A DNA stretch of 64,000 nt, taken from Scenedesmus sp. ARA3. Taxonomy: Eukaryota; Chlorophyta; Chlorophyceae; Sphaeropleales; Scenedesmaceae. Positions 22,683 to 34,453 of the stretch are shown here, piece after piece. Position 1 is the stretch's first letter. The number at the start of each line of letters is the position of its first letter. Where the stretch lies: the NCBI GenBank assembly GCA_004335835.1, contig RWJK01000881.1, positions 16,131 to 80,130 on the forward strand, read 5' to 3'. The notes beneath the pieces were generated by a model. The model ran no database searches. It was not told where the DNA came from and worked only from the letters and a program-made list of their open reading frames with translations. Both the position numbers and the translations under genes were made by a program.

Positions 22683-24910
22683 AGGCACAAGGCACAAGCC
22701 GTGGCCAGCAGTGGCAGACTAGCAGGGGGACGTGACCTGGCAAGCACGTATTTAGTGCTGCTGCAGGTGCTGGCACAGGTTGCGTTGATTGGCTGTTGCT
22801 GACTCGTCAGCAGTTCTTGATGCAGCTGCTGCTGAGGATGTTGCTGGTCAACAAACTGTGGGGCTGCTTCTGCTACACCTTCTTCTATTCTTCTACACAT
22901 CATTGTATGCTACACCTGGTTCTGGCAGTGCAGGAGCTGCGCTGTAATGCTGACATTGGTCAGCAGTGTGTGCCTCCTCAAATAATTTGGATTGCAGTGT
23001 GATCATCTATATATTATCGTTTATCCAGTATGGGAGACAGTTGGATACTGGCAGGAGTTGTAAGTTGTGGCAGCCTGTCTGGCGTCTGCTGCTAACAGTT
23101 GAGGCAGCAGAGTGATGATGTGCTGGCGTGTACTGTGCCCTGCTCAGCAGAAGTCTTGATCTCATCATCATCACCTTGAAGTCATGCTGCTGCAGTTTTT
23201 GTGAGGGTGGTTGAGCCCACAAGTATTTCACACACGGCAGTTACTGTGCAGCATGTACAGTACAAAGCTGCTGCTATGTTCTCACGCCATTGGCAAGCAG
23301 AGACTGTTGCACCATCTGGATTGACACAAACGCATGCAGGGCAACGGACCGTATATTTGCAGCAGCGTTCCAGTGTCACACTAACACGGTGATGCGTAAA
23401 CGGGAGTGAGAGCACATGTGCTGGTGTCATGCAACTACTCACCTTGCGTCCGCAGGACGGCACCATCCCATCTCAGATGAAGAGAAGTTCTTTTTCGTGA
23501 CGAGCTGAGACTGACGCTGGCGCCAAGGCACTTGTGGGCCTGAGTTGCAGTTACATGTTGAGGGGCACCTTTGGCTGTTGCGGAGTTGAGGGAGAATCAG
23601 CTTTGGACGGGACGTTGCAGTTGTGCGTTGTGTGGTTCAGTTGCGCACAGCTGCAGTCTAGTAGGTCACAACTGGGTCGGTGCTCACTGCACCCATGCGC
23701 ACCGCCATGGTACCAGAGGGGTTTTGTTGTGACTGCCGCGACATTCTACATGCTTAGTTGGTTTCAGAAGGTGTCTGCAGCACTTGCAGGAGTGTGCGCT
23801 GCAATAGTCCAGCTGTGCTACACTGATTAGTCGGCGTTGCTGCATAGGCACCCATGCAGCCGGCTGCTTCGACGGAGCATGCTGCAGGCTCTGTTACGAG
23901 CAATGCGGTACGTGCGGATTGGTTGGTGCATGTATCGTGTGTGTCATCATCTTCGTTGTGCCACTAGCAACATAACTGTTGTGACCATGGCACGGCACAG
24001 CAGCAGGTGCGTGGTGTGTGCGGCGGTGGCTGTGGTAAAGGCTTGTGCGTAGAGGTGTGCTGACAAGCTTCATCCCGGTGTGTTCAAAGCATGTGGAGCT
24101 GATGTGTAGCAGACGTGCAGCATGGCATCATTAAGCACATGCCGTGTTGGAGCTGAGGTCCGTGCTAGCTTCAGATCTGTTTCACCCTGGTTGAGTTGCG
24201 GCTGCGCTTTGACGCATCTGTTGTTGTAGGGTCACCACTGCACTTGGCTACCGCTGGTTGGTTTCAAACCATACCAAAGGAAGTTACTTTGGTTGGATCG
24301 CCATTGATGGTTATTCTTGGTGCACTGAAGGTGTGTGCATCCCGTAAGGAGACGTTTGTTTATCAAGCACCAGGTGCATGGTCAAGTCGGCTGGGTCAAC
24401 TGCTGCAGTGGGCTGCCTACTAGGCTAGCTAGTAGCTGCAACGGCAGTGGCGGACCATTTGCTGAAGAGTCAGGAGCATGCCGAATACCTGTGACAGCAG
24501 GCTTATACTGCTGTGAAGTAACAAGTGCGTTTACTTCTGTAACAAGCACACAGCATCACGTGTGATATGTCACATACCAGTACTACTGGCATTCCTGATT
24601 CAGCACGCTGGAGCTATAACACTCTCCACCCAGAGAAGGGCCCTGGGAGAGCTGCAATGCACCGCCATCGTGTTACCATATAGGGCGATTGAGCAACATC
24701 GCCAGTGGGCGCTGCCCGTGACATGTAAAAATATGCAGTCATGTTTGCATGGACCCCAGACGTTATCCAACTGCCTGTATACGTATGCAACATTGGAGGG
24801 TCTTTGCGCCGCCGCCAACAGCGTGTCCTTCTGTCAGGCGTTGACTTGCTGCAATGGAAGGGTAGCTCCTGCCACCCTGCTACCCTTTTGCTACAACCAG
24901 CAGCAAGCCC

Positions 24911-25119
24911 TCAGCCAACATCACCTACTGCTGCTGCTGCTGCTGCTGCATCCACATCCATGCCCTCAGCTGCGTCCCCTGCTGCCCCAGCATCACCTTC
25001 AGCAGCAGCAGCAGCAGCCACCCAAGCAGCCTCACACCTCCACAGCCGCAAGCTGTTGCACAGCCCCCCAGGCTGCCAGCTGGCCATGGACAGACCAGTT
25101 ATGTCACCATCACTCGCAC

Positions 25120-25163
<44 letters not shown>

Positions 25164-28100
25164 GTTTTGCCGGCTGCAGCGTCCTCAGCTTCCCAGCCGT
25201 CTGCCGGCAGCAGCGCAAAGCGCCTGTGGCCTGAGGCAGTGGCCAGCAGCCCCAGGCAGGGGCTGAAGTTAACGCCGTTGACCGTGTCTGCTGCTGCCTG
25301 GAAGCTGGCCACCTGTCGGCCATCGCACAGGTCAAACACCTGCAAGCAGTGCGCCACGACACAGCGCAGCCGTTGATTGGCGTATATCTTGGCAGCGCAT
25401 TGGCAGCAGCACTGCATCAACAGCGAATGAGGTCGCGATACTTGTTTGCAGCGACCTTGATGGGTGTTGTTGGAAATGTCTGTGTTGCTTTGCTGCGGCT
25501 GGCTTGCGCTGCAAGCTGGCTGACTCGCACTATTCGACGGCTATTAGAGGGCGATCTCCCACACAACCGGCGACAGGCACCAGAACCACCCTGCCCCTCT
25601 TTTCCCATACGTTGCTGCCCCATCCTCTACGCAACACCTGCACTACAAACCACCCTGATTCCTACACCCAACACTTACCCGCACAGCGCCGTCACAGCCG
25701 CCGGTTGCCAGGTGCCTGCCGCAGGGCTCAATGCTGAACGCTATGCGCTGGTTTGTGCTGCTGGTGCAGCGGCTCATGCTGTACAGCACCTGGCCAGTGG
25801 CGCGGATGTCCCAGCAGTGTATTTGGTCATCCTGCCGTGCACCTGTGTACAGGAAGTTGCCATCTGGAGAGAAGGAGACCTGCGGGGGCAAAGGAAAGCA
25901 GGCATGCGGCAGCAGCGGAAGTGTGCGGAGCAGCACAGCAATCACTGTCGAGAGGCAGAGCTAAGGTACAATGTCTGACAACTACTGGTTATGTTGCCAG
26001 CTGAAACCTTGCAGAGCACGCATATCAACAGTGGTGCAGCCGTACGTTTCTGCAGAAGCTTCTGCGAGCTGCACAAGCATTGCGCAAGTACGCAAGCTTT
26101 CCTTCAAGCACATGTGGCCCACCTCTGGACATGCCTGTGTCGACACTAATATCAGAGCAGCTGCAGCGCACCTGTGTGACTCCTCCTTTGTGGCCCTCCA
26201 GCAGAAGCAGCTGCTCGTATGTGCGGCCGTCAAACAGGCCGATGCAGCGGCTGTAGCTGCCGGCAGCCAGCAGGTCGTTGCTCACGGGGCTGAAGCACAG
26301 GCAGCTAATGATGCCTGCGGCGCACGAGAACAGGTGATTGAGCTGCCACCCAAGATGCAAGAGACAACCCAGAACCCAGAACCCAGAAGCCAGAACCTCA
26401 GCCAGCAGGTCGTTGCTCACAGGGCTGAAGCACAGGCAGCTGATGATACCTGCACGGCGCAGCAGAGTACATGGCAAAACGGAGGTGCACATTGCAGCTG
26501 TCGAGAGGATGCCTGGCGTGGCGTGCAGCAGAATAGATGGTAGAGCAGGCAGCAACATGCAGCAGGCCATACACATCAGATCAGGCAATCCTGTTCAGGA
26601 CAAAGTGCGTTCCGGATTGTTACGTAACACAAAACACTCTCGGCATCATCAGCTTATAGCAATGACGCAAGTAGCTGACCAAGATCAGGACACTTCAGCT
26701 GCTGTGCAAGTCGCCGAAAGCAATTGCACGTACATACAGCGGGCGTCTGTTTGGCTTGCAACTCCTCAACCTTGCATCACCCTAGCTGCCAAGCCACACA
26801 TCCAGAAGTATGATGACATACAAACATCCCCAGACGACTGCTGTGCCTCACCTGCCATGCTGCCCTCCTGGCGCTTCCTATATGTTGCAATCTTGCGGCA
26901 CTCTCGCCCCGGCCTGGCCACATCAAACGCCCTTAGGGCTTTGTTATACCCTGCCAGCAGCTTTGAGCCGTCAGGGCTAAAAGTAACGCTGGCTGCTGCT
27001 GTTATTTCATCGGCGTCGTCATATGCCCTGTAGCTGGCTCTCAGCTGGCCGCTGCAGGCATCCCACAGCTTGATGGGCTGGCCCTGCAAGCGATGCAACG
27101 TTGTGATTTGTAACTTTTTACTTTTTATTTTGAATTTCGACACAAGATACAAATGTTAACTCAGGTGGAAACAGTGCTGTGAAGGAGGCAAGCGCGTCGT
27201 TGTTGTTTCATGCGCTTTTTTGCGAAACAACAGGCAATTGCACTTGAGCAAGTCACAGGCTGTACAGAGATTTGTCAGCAGCTGCTGTCGTCACTGCCGC
27301 TGATCATCACGTCATTTTGTTCTGCAAAATTGCAAAGCAGCATCTCACAGGCTCGCTGGAAGCAAAAGGGTGCGTGTGCATGTCTGTCTATGCTTTCGCT
27401 ACTCAGCAAGACAACTGAATTACTAACAGCAACAGCGAATCCAAACATCACCGCTCACCCTGCTAGTGCTTGCGAAGCAGCATGACACAGGGTCTGCCGT
27501 GGACATGCCAGGGAACCAGGCATAGTCATATACAGTTTCTCCAGCATGTACTTGCAGCCCTGAGTACCAAGGTGTGCCCACTGCTGCTGCTGCTGCTGCT
27601 CCTGCTGCTGCAGGATTGACGATGCCTGCAGCTGCATGTGCTGCAGCTGCAGGCTGTCCTGCTGCAGCAGCTGCTGGTTGGTGGTGCAGTGCATCTTGAG
27701 GTAAATCAAAGACCCGCAGCCTGTAGGAAAATGAAGTTACACATGGGACAGGCCTAATGACAGAATGGGCCGGCACGGGGATGAGGTACGCCTGGCAACA
27801 GTCTGCATCTAACACATACACAGTACAGGCTATGCCATCTTGACAGCCAGTGCGGTAGTTGTGGAACTGCACCTGCGGTTTGGCTATTCAGCTGTCACAC
27901 AATTGTTGTTTAGGAACGCCTGCAAGCTGCCCAGCGGGATTCATGTGCAGCTGCTGCTGTGCAGCAAGTAGCGCTGCTGGTTCAGGCAGCCCTGAGACGC
28001 AACACTGCAGCCCTGTTGCCGGCTTTCGCCATCTGCAGCCACTCACCAGTTGTCGTCGGTTACTGTGAGGCAGCAGGAGCCGTCTGGCGACCACTTCACG

Positions 28101-28337
28101 CCTTTGAGGAAGTTTGAGTTGGGAGCAGCAGCAGTGCTGCTGCTGCCTGGCAAGTGATCGATAGTGGACGACGACAGCGCAGCAAATTGTCAGAAACCAA
28201 CGGTACTCATCATTCAGCATATTCGTTTTGCAGCACTTACCTGAATACTCCTCCCACGCGCAGTAAATCGGCACTGGACCGCTGTCAAAGGAGCACACGT
28301 AGTAACCCTGGGGACTGGCGTCTAAAGCATCGCCCAT
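24911..28337 (-). CDS. WRAP53: WRAP53/TCAB1-type WD40 protein (telomerase/scaRNA Cajal-body factor)
   Basis: Seven exons: 28337-28241, 28146-28047, 27720-27459, 27083-26852, 26314-26172, 25879-25679 and 25339-24911. They give 487 aa. The first in-frame ATG is at 28337; nothing like the long disordered N-terminus of animal proteins is visible. Family blocks occur in order: FLKGVKWSPDGSCCLT, LRVFDLP, GQPIKLWDACSGQLRASYRA, SPDGSKLLAGYNKALR.FD, ARPGREC, GIISCLCFSP, LEGHKGGVTQ, DDQIHCWDIRATG, STNQRIAFSIEP and TVNGVNFSPCLGLLATASG. In animals this protein binds CAB-box RNAs and brings telomerase RNA to Cajal bodies. The last blade carries a poly-Gln run and Ala/Asp-rich loops. Intron 4 contains a broken copy of the head of exon 5. 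Confidence 0.92.
26395..26457 (-). repeat. intronic copy of the start of WRAP53 exon 5
   Basis: On the minus strand this repeats the acceptor and first ~55 bp of exon 5, coding GIISCLCFSPVSNDLLA, 140 bp before the working exon. After this the copy diverges into unrelated sequence. Confidence 0.9.
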
Positions 28338-28873
28338 TACAAAGCAGAATCCACTGTTTGAATGTTCCGGCAACCCCTATTTGATCTGTACAATCATACT
28401 GCTACTGCTGCTGCTGCCACTACAGGGTTAGATGCTGGACTTCAAATGGCCCAAGTCAACACTGCAGAGACGTATGACACTACAAACAGATTCCACCAGG
28501 CATTACACCTATCTAGGTCCTAGCGAAAAAGTTAGGCAGGCCTGGTCACGCTGAGCCAAACACAGCAAAACCCTTTTGCTGCAACCCTAGCTGTTGCATG
28601 TGACAAACCCAAACCCTGACTAAACCTTGCCATGATGCGCCCCCAACATTGAAAGATCACTGTACTAGGCCTGTGATCACGTTAACCCATTCCACCACAC
28701 TAGCTGATAAAACGCTACCCCAGCTACTCCACCTGGGAGGAGGCAAAGACAGCTATCCGCTGTTGCTGCTGACACACAGAAATCTTCTTGTGAAAATGTT
28801 CCCATCACCGACAGCCTGGCAGCTGCGCACAGCTTTAACAAGCTGCAGTTGCGCATCAAAAGCCTGACAGCTG

Positions 28874-31800
28874 TCACGACGACAGGTCGTTGATGGCAGC
28901 ACCCAGTGGCCAGGCTGCCTCGATTGTCTGCCCGTTGTACTTGACCTGCAGCAGCAAGCAGCAAGCGAAGCCGGACATGCAGCTCAGATTGCATGCTAGA
29001 TAGACGGTGGCAGCAGTCACAATCCGCATTTTGGTCTGGCTATGTCGTATCCAGCTGCAGGGCTGGAAATGTGCAGAGTTACTCTGGCAGACATACATAG
29101 TTGGGCAGCTGCTCCGCTGGTGCACGTCATCAGCGCGCGGAACGGAATGTGGCACATATCTGCAGTATGCCAACCGTCCAACCAATCACATGACAAGCAC
29201 ACCCAAACACTCTCAGCTGCCGTCCACACATGCAGCACAGCCACACCAACACCTGTGCCAGCACATACGCACCTGCTTTACCAGTGTCACAGACGCCGTC
29301 TCCGCGAGGTCAAAGCCTTGCGTAAGCACCGTGTGGCAGAAGGACAGGTCCAAGCAGAAGTAAGGCGCATTTGCAGCCTGCAGGTCGCTGTATGACTTGG
29401 TCAGCTCCGGCACTGCTTTGCCACACACGGCAGCAGCGCGCTTCGCAAAGTCCTGCAAGCAAGCAGGCAAGCAGCGGCGAACAGTCCTGCAGGTGTCAGA
29501 AGGACAGGTCCAGGCAGATATTAGGCGCATTTGCCGCCTGCAGGTCGCTGTACGACTTGGTCAGCTCAGGCACTGCCTTGCCGCACAGCAGCAGCGCGCT
29601 TGGCAAAGTCCTGCAAGCAAGGAAGCAAGCAAGCAAGCAAGCAGCGGCAAACGAGCCGAGCCCAAGACACGGTAAGAGGGCCATGTATAGCAGCAGCAAG
29701 CTTACAAGACACATCCATGCATGTTGGTGTGTTGCTTGCCTGCTGTGCCTGATGGCTCAGCCTACAGCCACATCGATAGCTGCCTTATCAGCAATGGTGC
29801 GGCAGACAGGCACTGCAGCAGAATCTGAAAAACATCATAAACATGCAGCCTTTGTGCTCGCCCCTGGGCTGGTCTTTTACTCATGGCTGCCCGCGATATG
29901 CCGCACACATGCACCCGGCTTCAACAAACCGACAGTAGATATAACAGCCTGTATCTTACCCCTGGGCTAGTCTTCCACTTTATGGCTGCCTTGTCCGCAA
30001 TGATGCCGCACACATGCACCTGATATTCGCAAACTAGACATTGTCACATAGATAACGTCCTCTAGCTCACCCCTGGGCTGGTCTTCCACTCAATGGCCGC
30101 CTTGTCCGCGATGATGCCGCTCTCGCTGGCCCTGTCCCAGAAGTAGCTGGACACGTAGTACACGCGCGCCATGGTGGCCGGCTTGCCGCGCCACGCGCCG
30201 CTAAATGAGCACGCGTCCTGCAAGCAAATTGTTGAATGGTGATGCAAACAATGTTGGTGGGTGAGCATGTGCTTGATGCGCATGGTCACACATGGACGTG
30301 CCGCGCCACGCGCCCCTGAAGGAGCACGCGTCCTGCAAGCACGATATCAATTGGTGATGCGAACGAGTTAGTGGGTGAGCATGTGCTTGATGCGCATGGT
30401 CACACATGAACGTGCCGCGCCACGCGCCTCTGAAGGAGCACGCGTCTTGCATGCAGGTTGCGCAGGTGAGGAGAGCATGAGGTGAGACGCGAAGGCGCGT
30501 GCACAAAGAGCGGCGCACTGGTGTGCCGCGGCACGCACCGTTGAAGGAGCACGCGTCGTGCATGCACATTGTATGCACCAAAGTCGAGCATGCGCTGAAA
30601 CAAGGCCGCATGCACACAGCAAACTGCTGCTGCAAGCCTCCTGCTGGCCACCTTTGTCACAAGGTGCGCTCATGCACTTTGAAAAAACGGAACAGCTGCA
30701 AGTTCTCTACTCGACAACCCACCTTGGGCTGGCCGCAGTCCTTGTCATGATCCAGCGCCTTGAGCGCCATTGCTGCGCAGCGCTTGAAGTCCCCAGCCTC
30801 AATCGTTTCCCCAATGCTATACTCCTTGCCTGCATAGCTGTACTTCAGGCTGCTGCCTTTAGCGAAGCAGGGGTGGCTGGGGTCATCGCGGCCTGCCTCA
30901 ATAACCTTGGCGCGTGCGGCCATGAGACCATAGCCCAGGTAGCTGCGACAGCATGTGCAAGGACAGGGGATGCATGTCAGCAAGCGTTTTCCAATATGTT
31001 GCATCCTTGATGAGCTTGCAATACATCACAGTACATTACATCAACCCCGCAACCTGCAATTTGACTACAACGAACATAATCCTCAGCAGCGCACGGCTGA
31101 ACAGACGCGTAACCTGTCTGCCTCGCCACCATCCCACCCACCTGTGCACATACACGTCGTACGTCACACCACCAGCCTTGAGCTGCGTGATATACCCTGC
31201 AGGAGCAGCAGTCGCCTCGGTCGACGGCAGCGCAAACGCCTCCTGCACAGAGCCCCCTCCCAAGTCGATAGCTGCCACTGTGCCTGTAGGCCCACTCCCT
31301 AGCCGGCCTAGCAGGTAGTTCAGTGTCAGCCATGCAAAGGCACCCTCGTGTGCACCATCCATGATCTCTACTGCATCTGTTTTGAGCTTGAAGGGGTAAG
31401 TGGCGAGGAAGTTGCGCACTGCTGCGAGGATGTCGTCTGCTTTGCTGCCGGGCAGCAGGCGCAGGCCTGCTGTGGCCTTCAGGGAGAGGCCAGTGGATGC
31501 CTGCACAACAGCAGCCGGCGAAACTACGTTGTGAGTGGCGGGTATGCAGCAGCTGTTGCAGCTGGCGCAGCGACATGTGCAAGCATACTACAAGCGCAGG
31601 CATACACTCAAGATGGCATCAGCGTCACACTATTTGTCAAGAACAGTAAAACCACACAAACAGAAACAACATCATGCACACACGTTCTTCATTGGGTTTG
31701 GCGGTTGCTGAGATGCTGGCAGAAACAGTGCAGCTCAATCTGAAGTAACCATGGCCGCCAGCAGTACTGGATAGCTCAGCGGGGCGGAGCCTCTGCTGCT

Positions 31801-32334
31801 GCTGCTGCTGCTGCCTGGCCCAGTGCCCTCTCAGCACCTGCATGGATTTTGTGTGCCACTTGCGCATGTACTGCCGCACACATGCAGTACCTGCGCTGCT
31901 GCATGGTCACCACCTGCAGCTGCTCCTGCTGCATGTGCTGCACCAGCTGCAGACACAGCGCCCCACCCCCAACGCACCTGCTGCGCTGCAGGCACTGCCT
32001 TCATTGCCTCTTCTAGCAGCGGCTTCAAGCTGTCTGCTGCTTTCTGGGGCTCATCAGGGAAAGCAGATAGCCCCGGCTTCAGCTGATGGAAGCCATCACT
32101 GATCAGGTTCAGTGAGCTGCCTTTCTGCTCAAACTTGAATATGTGTATGCGGCTGCCAGTGCTGCCTGCGTCTAGTACTATGTTGTATAGGTACGCGCCG
32201 CCGCCAGCTGCTGCTGCTGGTTGCTGCTGGTGGTGTAGCTGCCCGATTGTCATTGCTTTCAAGTCCCGCACAGGCTTGCTTGCTGGGAAGAAGAAGAAGA
32301 TCATCGCCATAACGACCAGCAGCTGCAGCAGCAT
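28874..32334 (-). CDS. apyrase / NTPDase (GDA1-CD39 family), N-terminally membrane-anchored
   Basis: Six exons: 32334-31978, 31500-31142, 30942-30723, 30217-30071, 29452-29273 and 28945-28874, giving 444 aa. Residues 2-17 (LLQLLVVMAMIFFFF) form a single membrane anchor, so the enzyme should face the Golgi/ER lumen or cell exterior. All five apyrase regions are present: ACR1 DAGSTGSRIHIF (55-66), ACR2 LKATAGLRLL (126-135), ACR3 MDGAHEGAFAWLTLNYLLG with catalytic Glu171, ACR4 AIDLGGGSVQEAF (196-208) and ACR5 AAWPLGAAIN (431-440). It removes phosphate from NTPs and NDPs. The start ATG at 32334 was chosen because it begins the hydrophobic segment; an upstream exon cannot be excluded. Introns 3, 4 and 5 are enlarged by copies of exons 4 and 5. 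Confidence 0.94.
29497..29618 (-). repeat. near-full decayed copy of apyrase exon 5
   Basis: Repeats about two thirds of exon 5 including its acceptor (GACTTTGCCAAGCGC, the KSYSDLQAANAP part, and CLDLSF). A 2-bp net deletion near the Cys-Gly-Lys codons shifts the frame. It lies about 50 bp before the working exon. Confidence 0.9.
29859..30012 (-). repeat. two decayed copies of the end of apyrase exon 4
   Basis: 29951-30012 and 29859-29912 repeat the end of exon 4 (IIADKAAIEWKTSPG region and adjacent donor) in the intron after it. Both have substitutions and small deletions. Confidence 0.85.
30297..30566 (-). repeat. three decayed copies of the start of apyrase exon 4
   Basis: Copies at about 30297-30340, 30413-30457 and 30524-30566 repeat the exon-4 acceptor and the sequence for DACSFSGAWRG. 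The working exon begins at 30217. Spacing is about 110 bp, and flanking intron text is repeated too. Confidence 0.9.
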
Positions 32335-33225
32335 CAGCAAGCGACAACAGCTGTGAGGAGAGCGCACGAGTTGGCCTGCTGCTGACCAGCGGTTGACCAG
32401 TCCTGCAAGCAAAGGCTGCCTACTTCAACTGCTTTGCCAACCGCCAGAGTGCTGCTGCTGGGCCCGTGCAGGGTTGGTGGGGTTTGCATGTTAGAGTAGT
32501 TGCTTAGATGCTGCAATAGTTCCTGAACTTGTGATCTGCTGCTCACTGGTATGGATGTAACCAGCAGTACTCCGCGGTTCCTGCAGGCGGCAGCAGTAGC
32601 AGCACATGTGACTTAACTCCAGGCCAGCCATAGCAGCCATGCAGCTGTCTTATGCAGGTCAAACATACCTCCATATCTTATCAGATACGTTCTCATGTCG
32701 CCGAATTATCATCTTGTGACCAGCCTTGGGGGCAAACTTCAGAATGGGGCTGGGTGAGCCAATACTGGCTAGGGGCATTGTTTCGGGCTCACTATTGCGA
32801 TGCAACATTACAAGTGCTACTTCTGTTGCCGCTGCTGCTGCATCAGGCGTCAACCACTGCAGAACCGTTCAAGCTGACCGAAGCCAGGCAGCCCCACCAA
32901 TCAGTGCAGGCTGGAGACAACATAACACGCCATAAGAATAGCAGTGGAATCACGATTACTTGTCAGGGTGTTCACCAAGTGGTGGTTACATTCGGAGCAC
33001 GAGGTCCAGGGCTTGGGTGTCGAGCTCGTGCCTCGCGCTGCGCTGTTGCAGCCGTGCATACGGCTAGCTGTATCATGGACTGCGATATACAGATCGGCGT
33101 GTTGTTCGACCTACTGTGTTTCGCTGTCTGACGTCCTCATTCCACACTTGCACCTCACTCTGCCACGGTTCGCAGTGCTTGTCCAGTCAGATCTGCATAG
33201 ATTAGCAACAAAGGAATCCAGCACA
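32335..33225. other. divergent intergenic region
   Basis: Lies between the starts of the apyrase gene (-) and the small Pro-rich gene (+), so it should hold both promoters. No gene recognised. Confidence 0.5.
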
Positions 33226-34237
33226 ATGATGATTTCGGTGTCGGGTTGCAGCATAGCGCAACAGCGACACGCCCTGTGTGCAGGTGAGTGCCTTCCTGCT
33301 GCTCTGCTGTTGCTGCTCCATGCCTTACAAGTGCATTGGTTGCACCCACATGCCCCTTGTTGCTTGCACAGAATTAATCAAAACCCTCAAGCTCTATCTC
33401 ATTGTAGCACTGTTTTTGCAAGCGCCCTGCACACCAAACAGGTGCAACGCATGCATGCAGCCCTGGCACCACACACACATCCAACCGCGCTTTTCTTCAA
33501 CAACCAGAGTCACCTGCACTCTGAACCTCTTTTCTGCAGGCAGGACGCCCACACCAGCTCTGCAGCAGCAAGCAAAGCAGCTGCGCTGCCCTCCTGCAGC
33601 AGTATGGACGCGCCCGACCCCAGACAGAGATGAGAACTTCACTGCGCCCTCTTATGTGCCCACCCCAGGGGGCTCGCCAGTGATCAACCCATACAGGCAG
33701 GATGATCAGCCGCTGTATACACCCAGCGCTCCAGAGTTCAAGCCAGCAGAGTTGCCGGAGCAGCAGAAGGAGATGCCCAAGGGGCCTACCATGCCAGGTG
33801 CGGCAGCTTGTCACGCAGCATGCATCAGTATGCAGCATGCAGCAGCTGGGTGGGGTGTTGTTGATGGGCCGTTGTTCATGCATCGCAGCAGCCTGGCACA
33901 GCTCTGAAAAAAGTGTATACGCCTGGTGGTTCGGCCACAGCAGCTTATGAAGCTTGCCCTTCAGGGCTGTGGGATTGCAGCATGCAGAGGGCTGCATTGC
34001 CTGCGGCTGTTCAGGAAGCACAGCATGGTACATGCTCGAGCACACAAAACGCTGCTTGATCAAATCAACCCGACGCACGACCTGTCATGCTCAAGCAATA
34101 CTGCTGCTGCTTCTACTGCTGCTGCTGCATTCAAACAGAGCGTCGCCCGGACCCCATCCCAGCCGGCAACCCCAAGGAGAAGCCGCCAGCCGGGGAGCCG
34201 CAAAAGGAGGCGCCGCCCACAGCGCCCAAGGAGAAGT

Positions 34238-34239
<2 letters not shown>
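33226..34239 (+). CDS. small Pro-rich, probably plastid-targeted protein of unknown function
   Basis: Three exons: 33226-33283, 33540-33797 and 34139-34239, giving 138 aa. Start MMISVSGCSIAQQRHAL: the first ~45 residues are rich in Ser, Ala, Gln and Arg and nearly free of acidic residues, like an algal transit peptide. The mature part carries APSYVPTPGGSPVINPYRQ, YTPSAPEFKPAELPEQQKE and a charged Pro/Lys/Glu tail ending PPTAPKEK. There is no membrane segment, no cysteine cluster and no known domain. It is probably intrinsically disordered. The regular reading phase across both introns and the non-repetitive composition argue that it is a real gene. Confidence 0.72.
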
Positions 34240-34291
<52 letters not shown>

Positions 34292-34292
34292 G
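34237..34292 (+). repeat. CAG microsatellite beginning at the stop codon
   Basis: TGAG followed by about 16 CAG units starts at the stop codon of the small Pro-rich gene, so it lies in its 3' UTR. Confidence 0.93.
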
Positions 34293-34448
34293 AGTAGCCG
34301 CAACCGGTGGTGGCGAGGGGTTGGTTTGCGGTTGTGACTTTAAACGTGACACGGCACCTAGGCTCTGGGCATGCGCTTGACGATTGTTGCGTAAGCGTCG
34401 CGCGCATCGTGTGCGCGCCACTGTTGTACAAGCGGCGGCTTCAGTCAA

Positions 34449-34453
34449 TGTAA
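34449..34453 (+). terminator. TGTAA polyadenylation signal
   Basis: TGTAA lies 210 bp after the stop codon of the small Pro-rich gene. Confidence 0.45.

Larger units (their letters stand above)
21284..24910. other. long intergenic region with repeats, no gene recognised
   Basis: Lies between the convergent ends of the GATA/SAM gene (+) and the WRAP53-type gene (-). It holds a GGCTAGG-type minisatellite, two broken copies of the SAM exon end and a 12-bp minisatellite at 22480-22682. From about 22700 to 24700 there are only short open frames and no convincing splice-linked coding sequence. Confidence 0.5.

Noticed and set aside
22153..22903. Several overlapping frames with AGLL or TACR repeats
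   Set aside because: Direct products of the 12-bp minisatellite.
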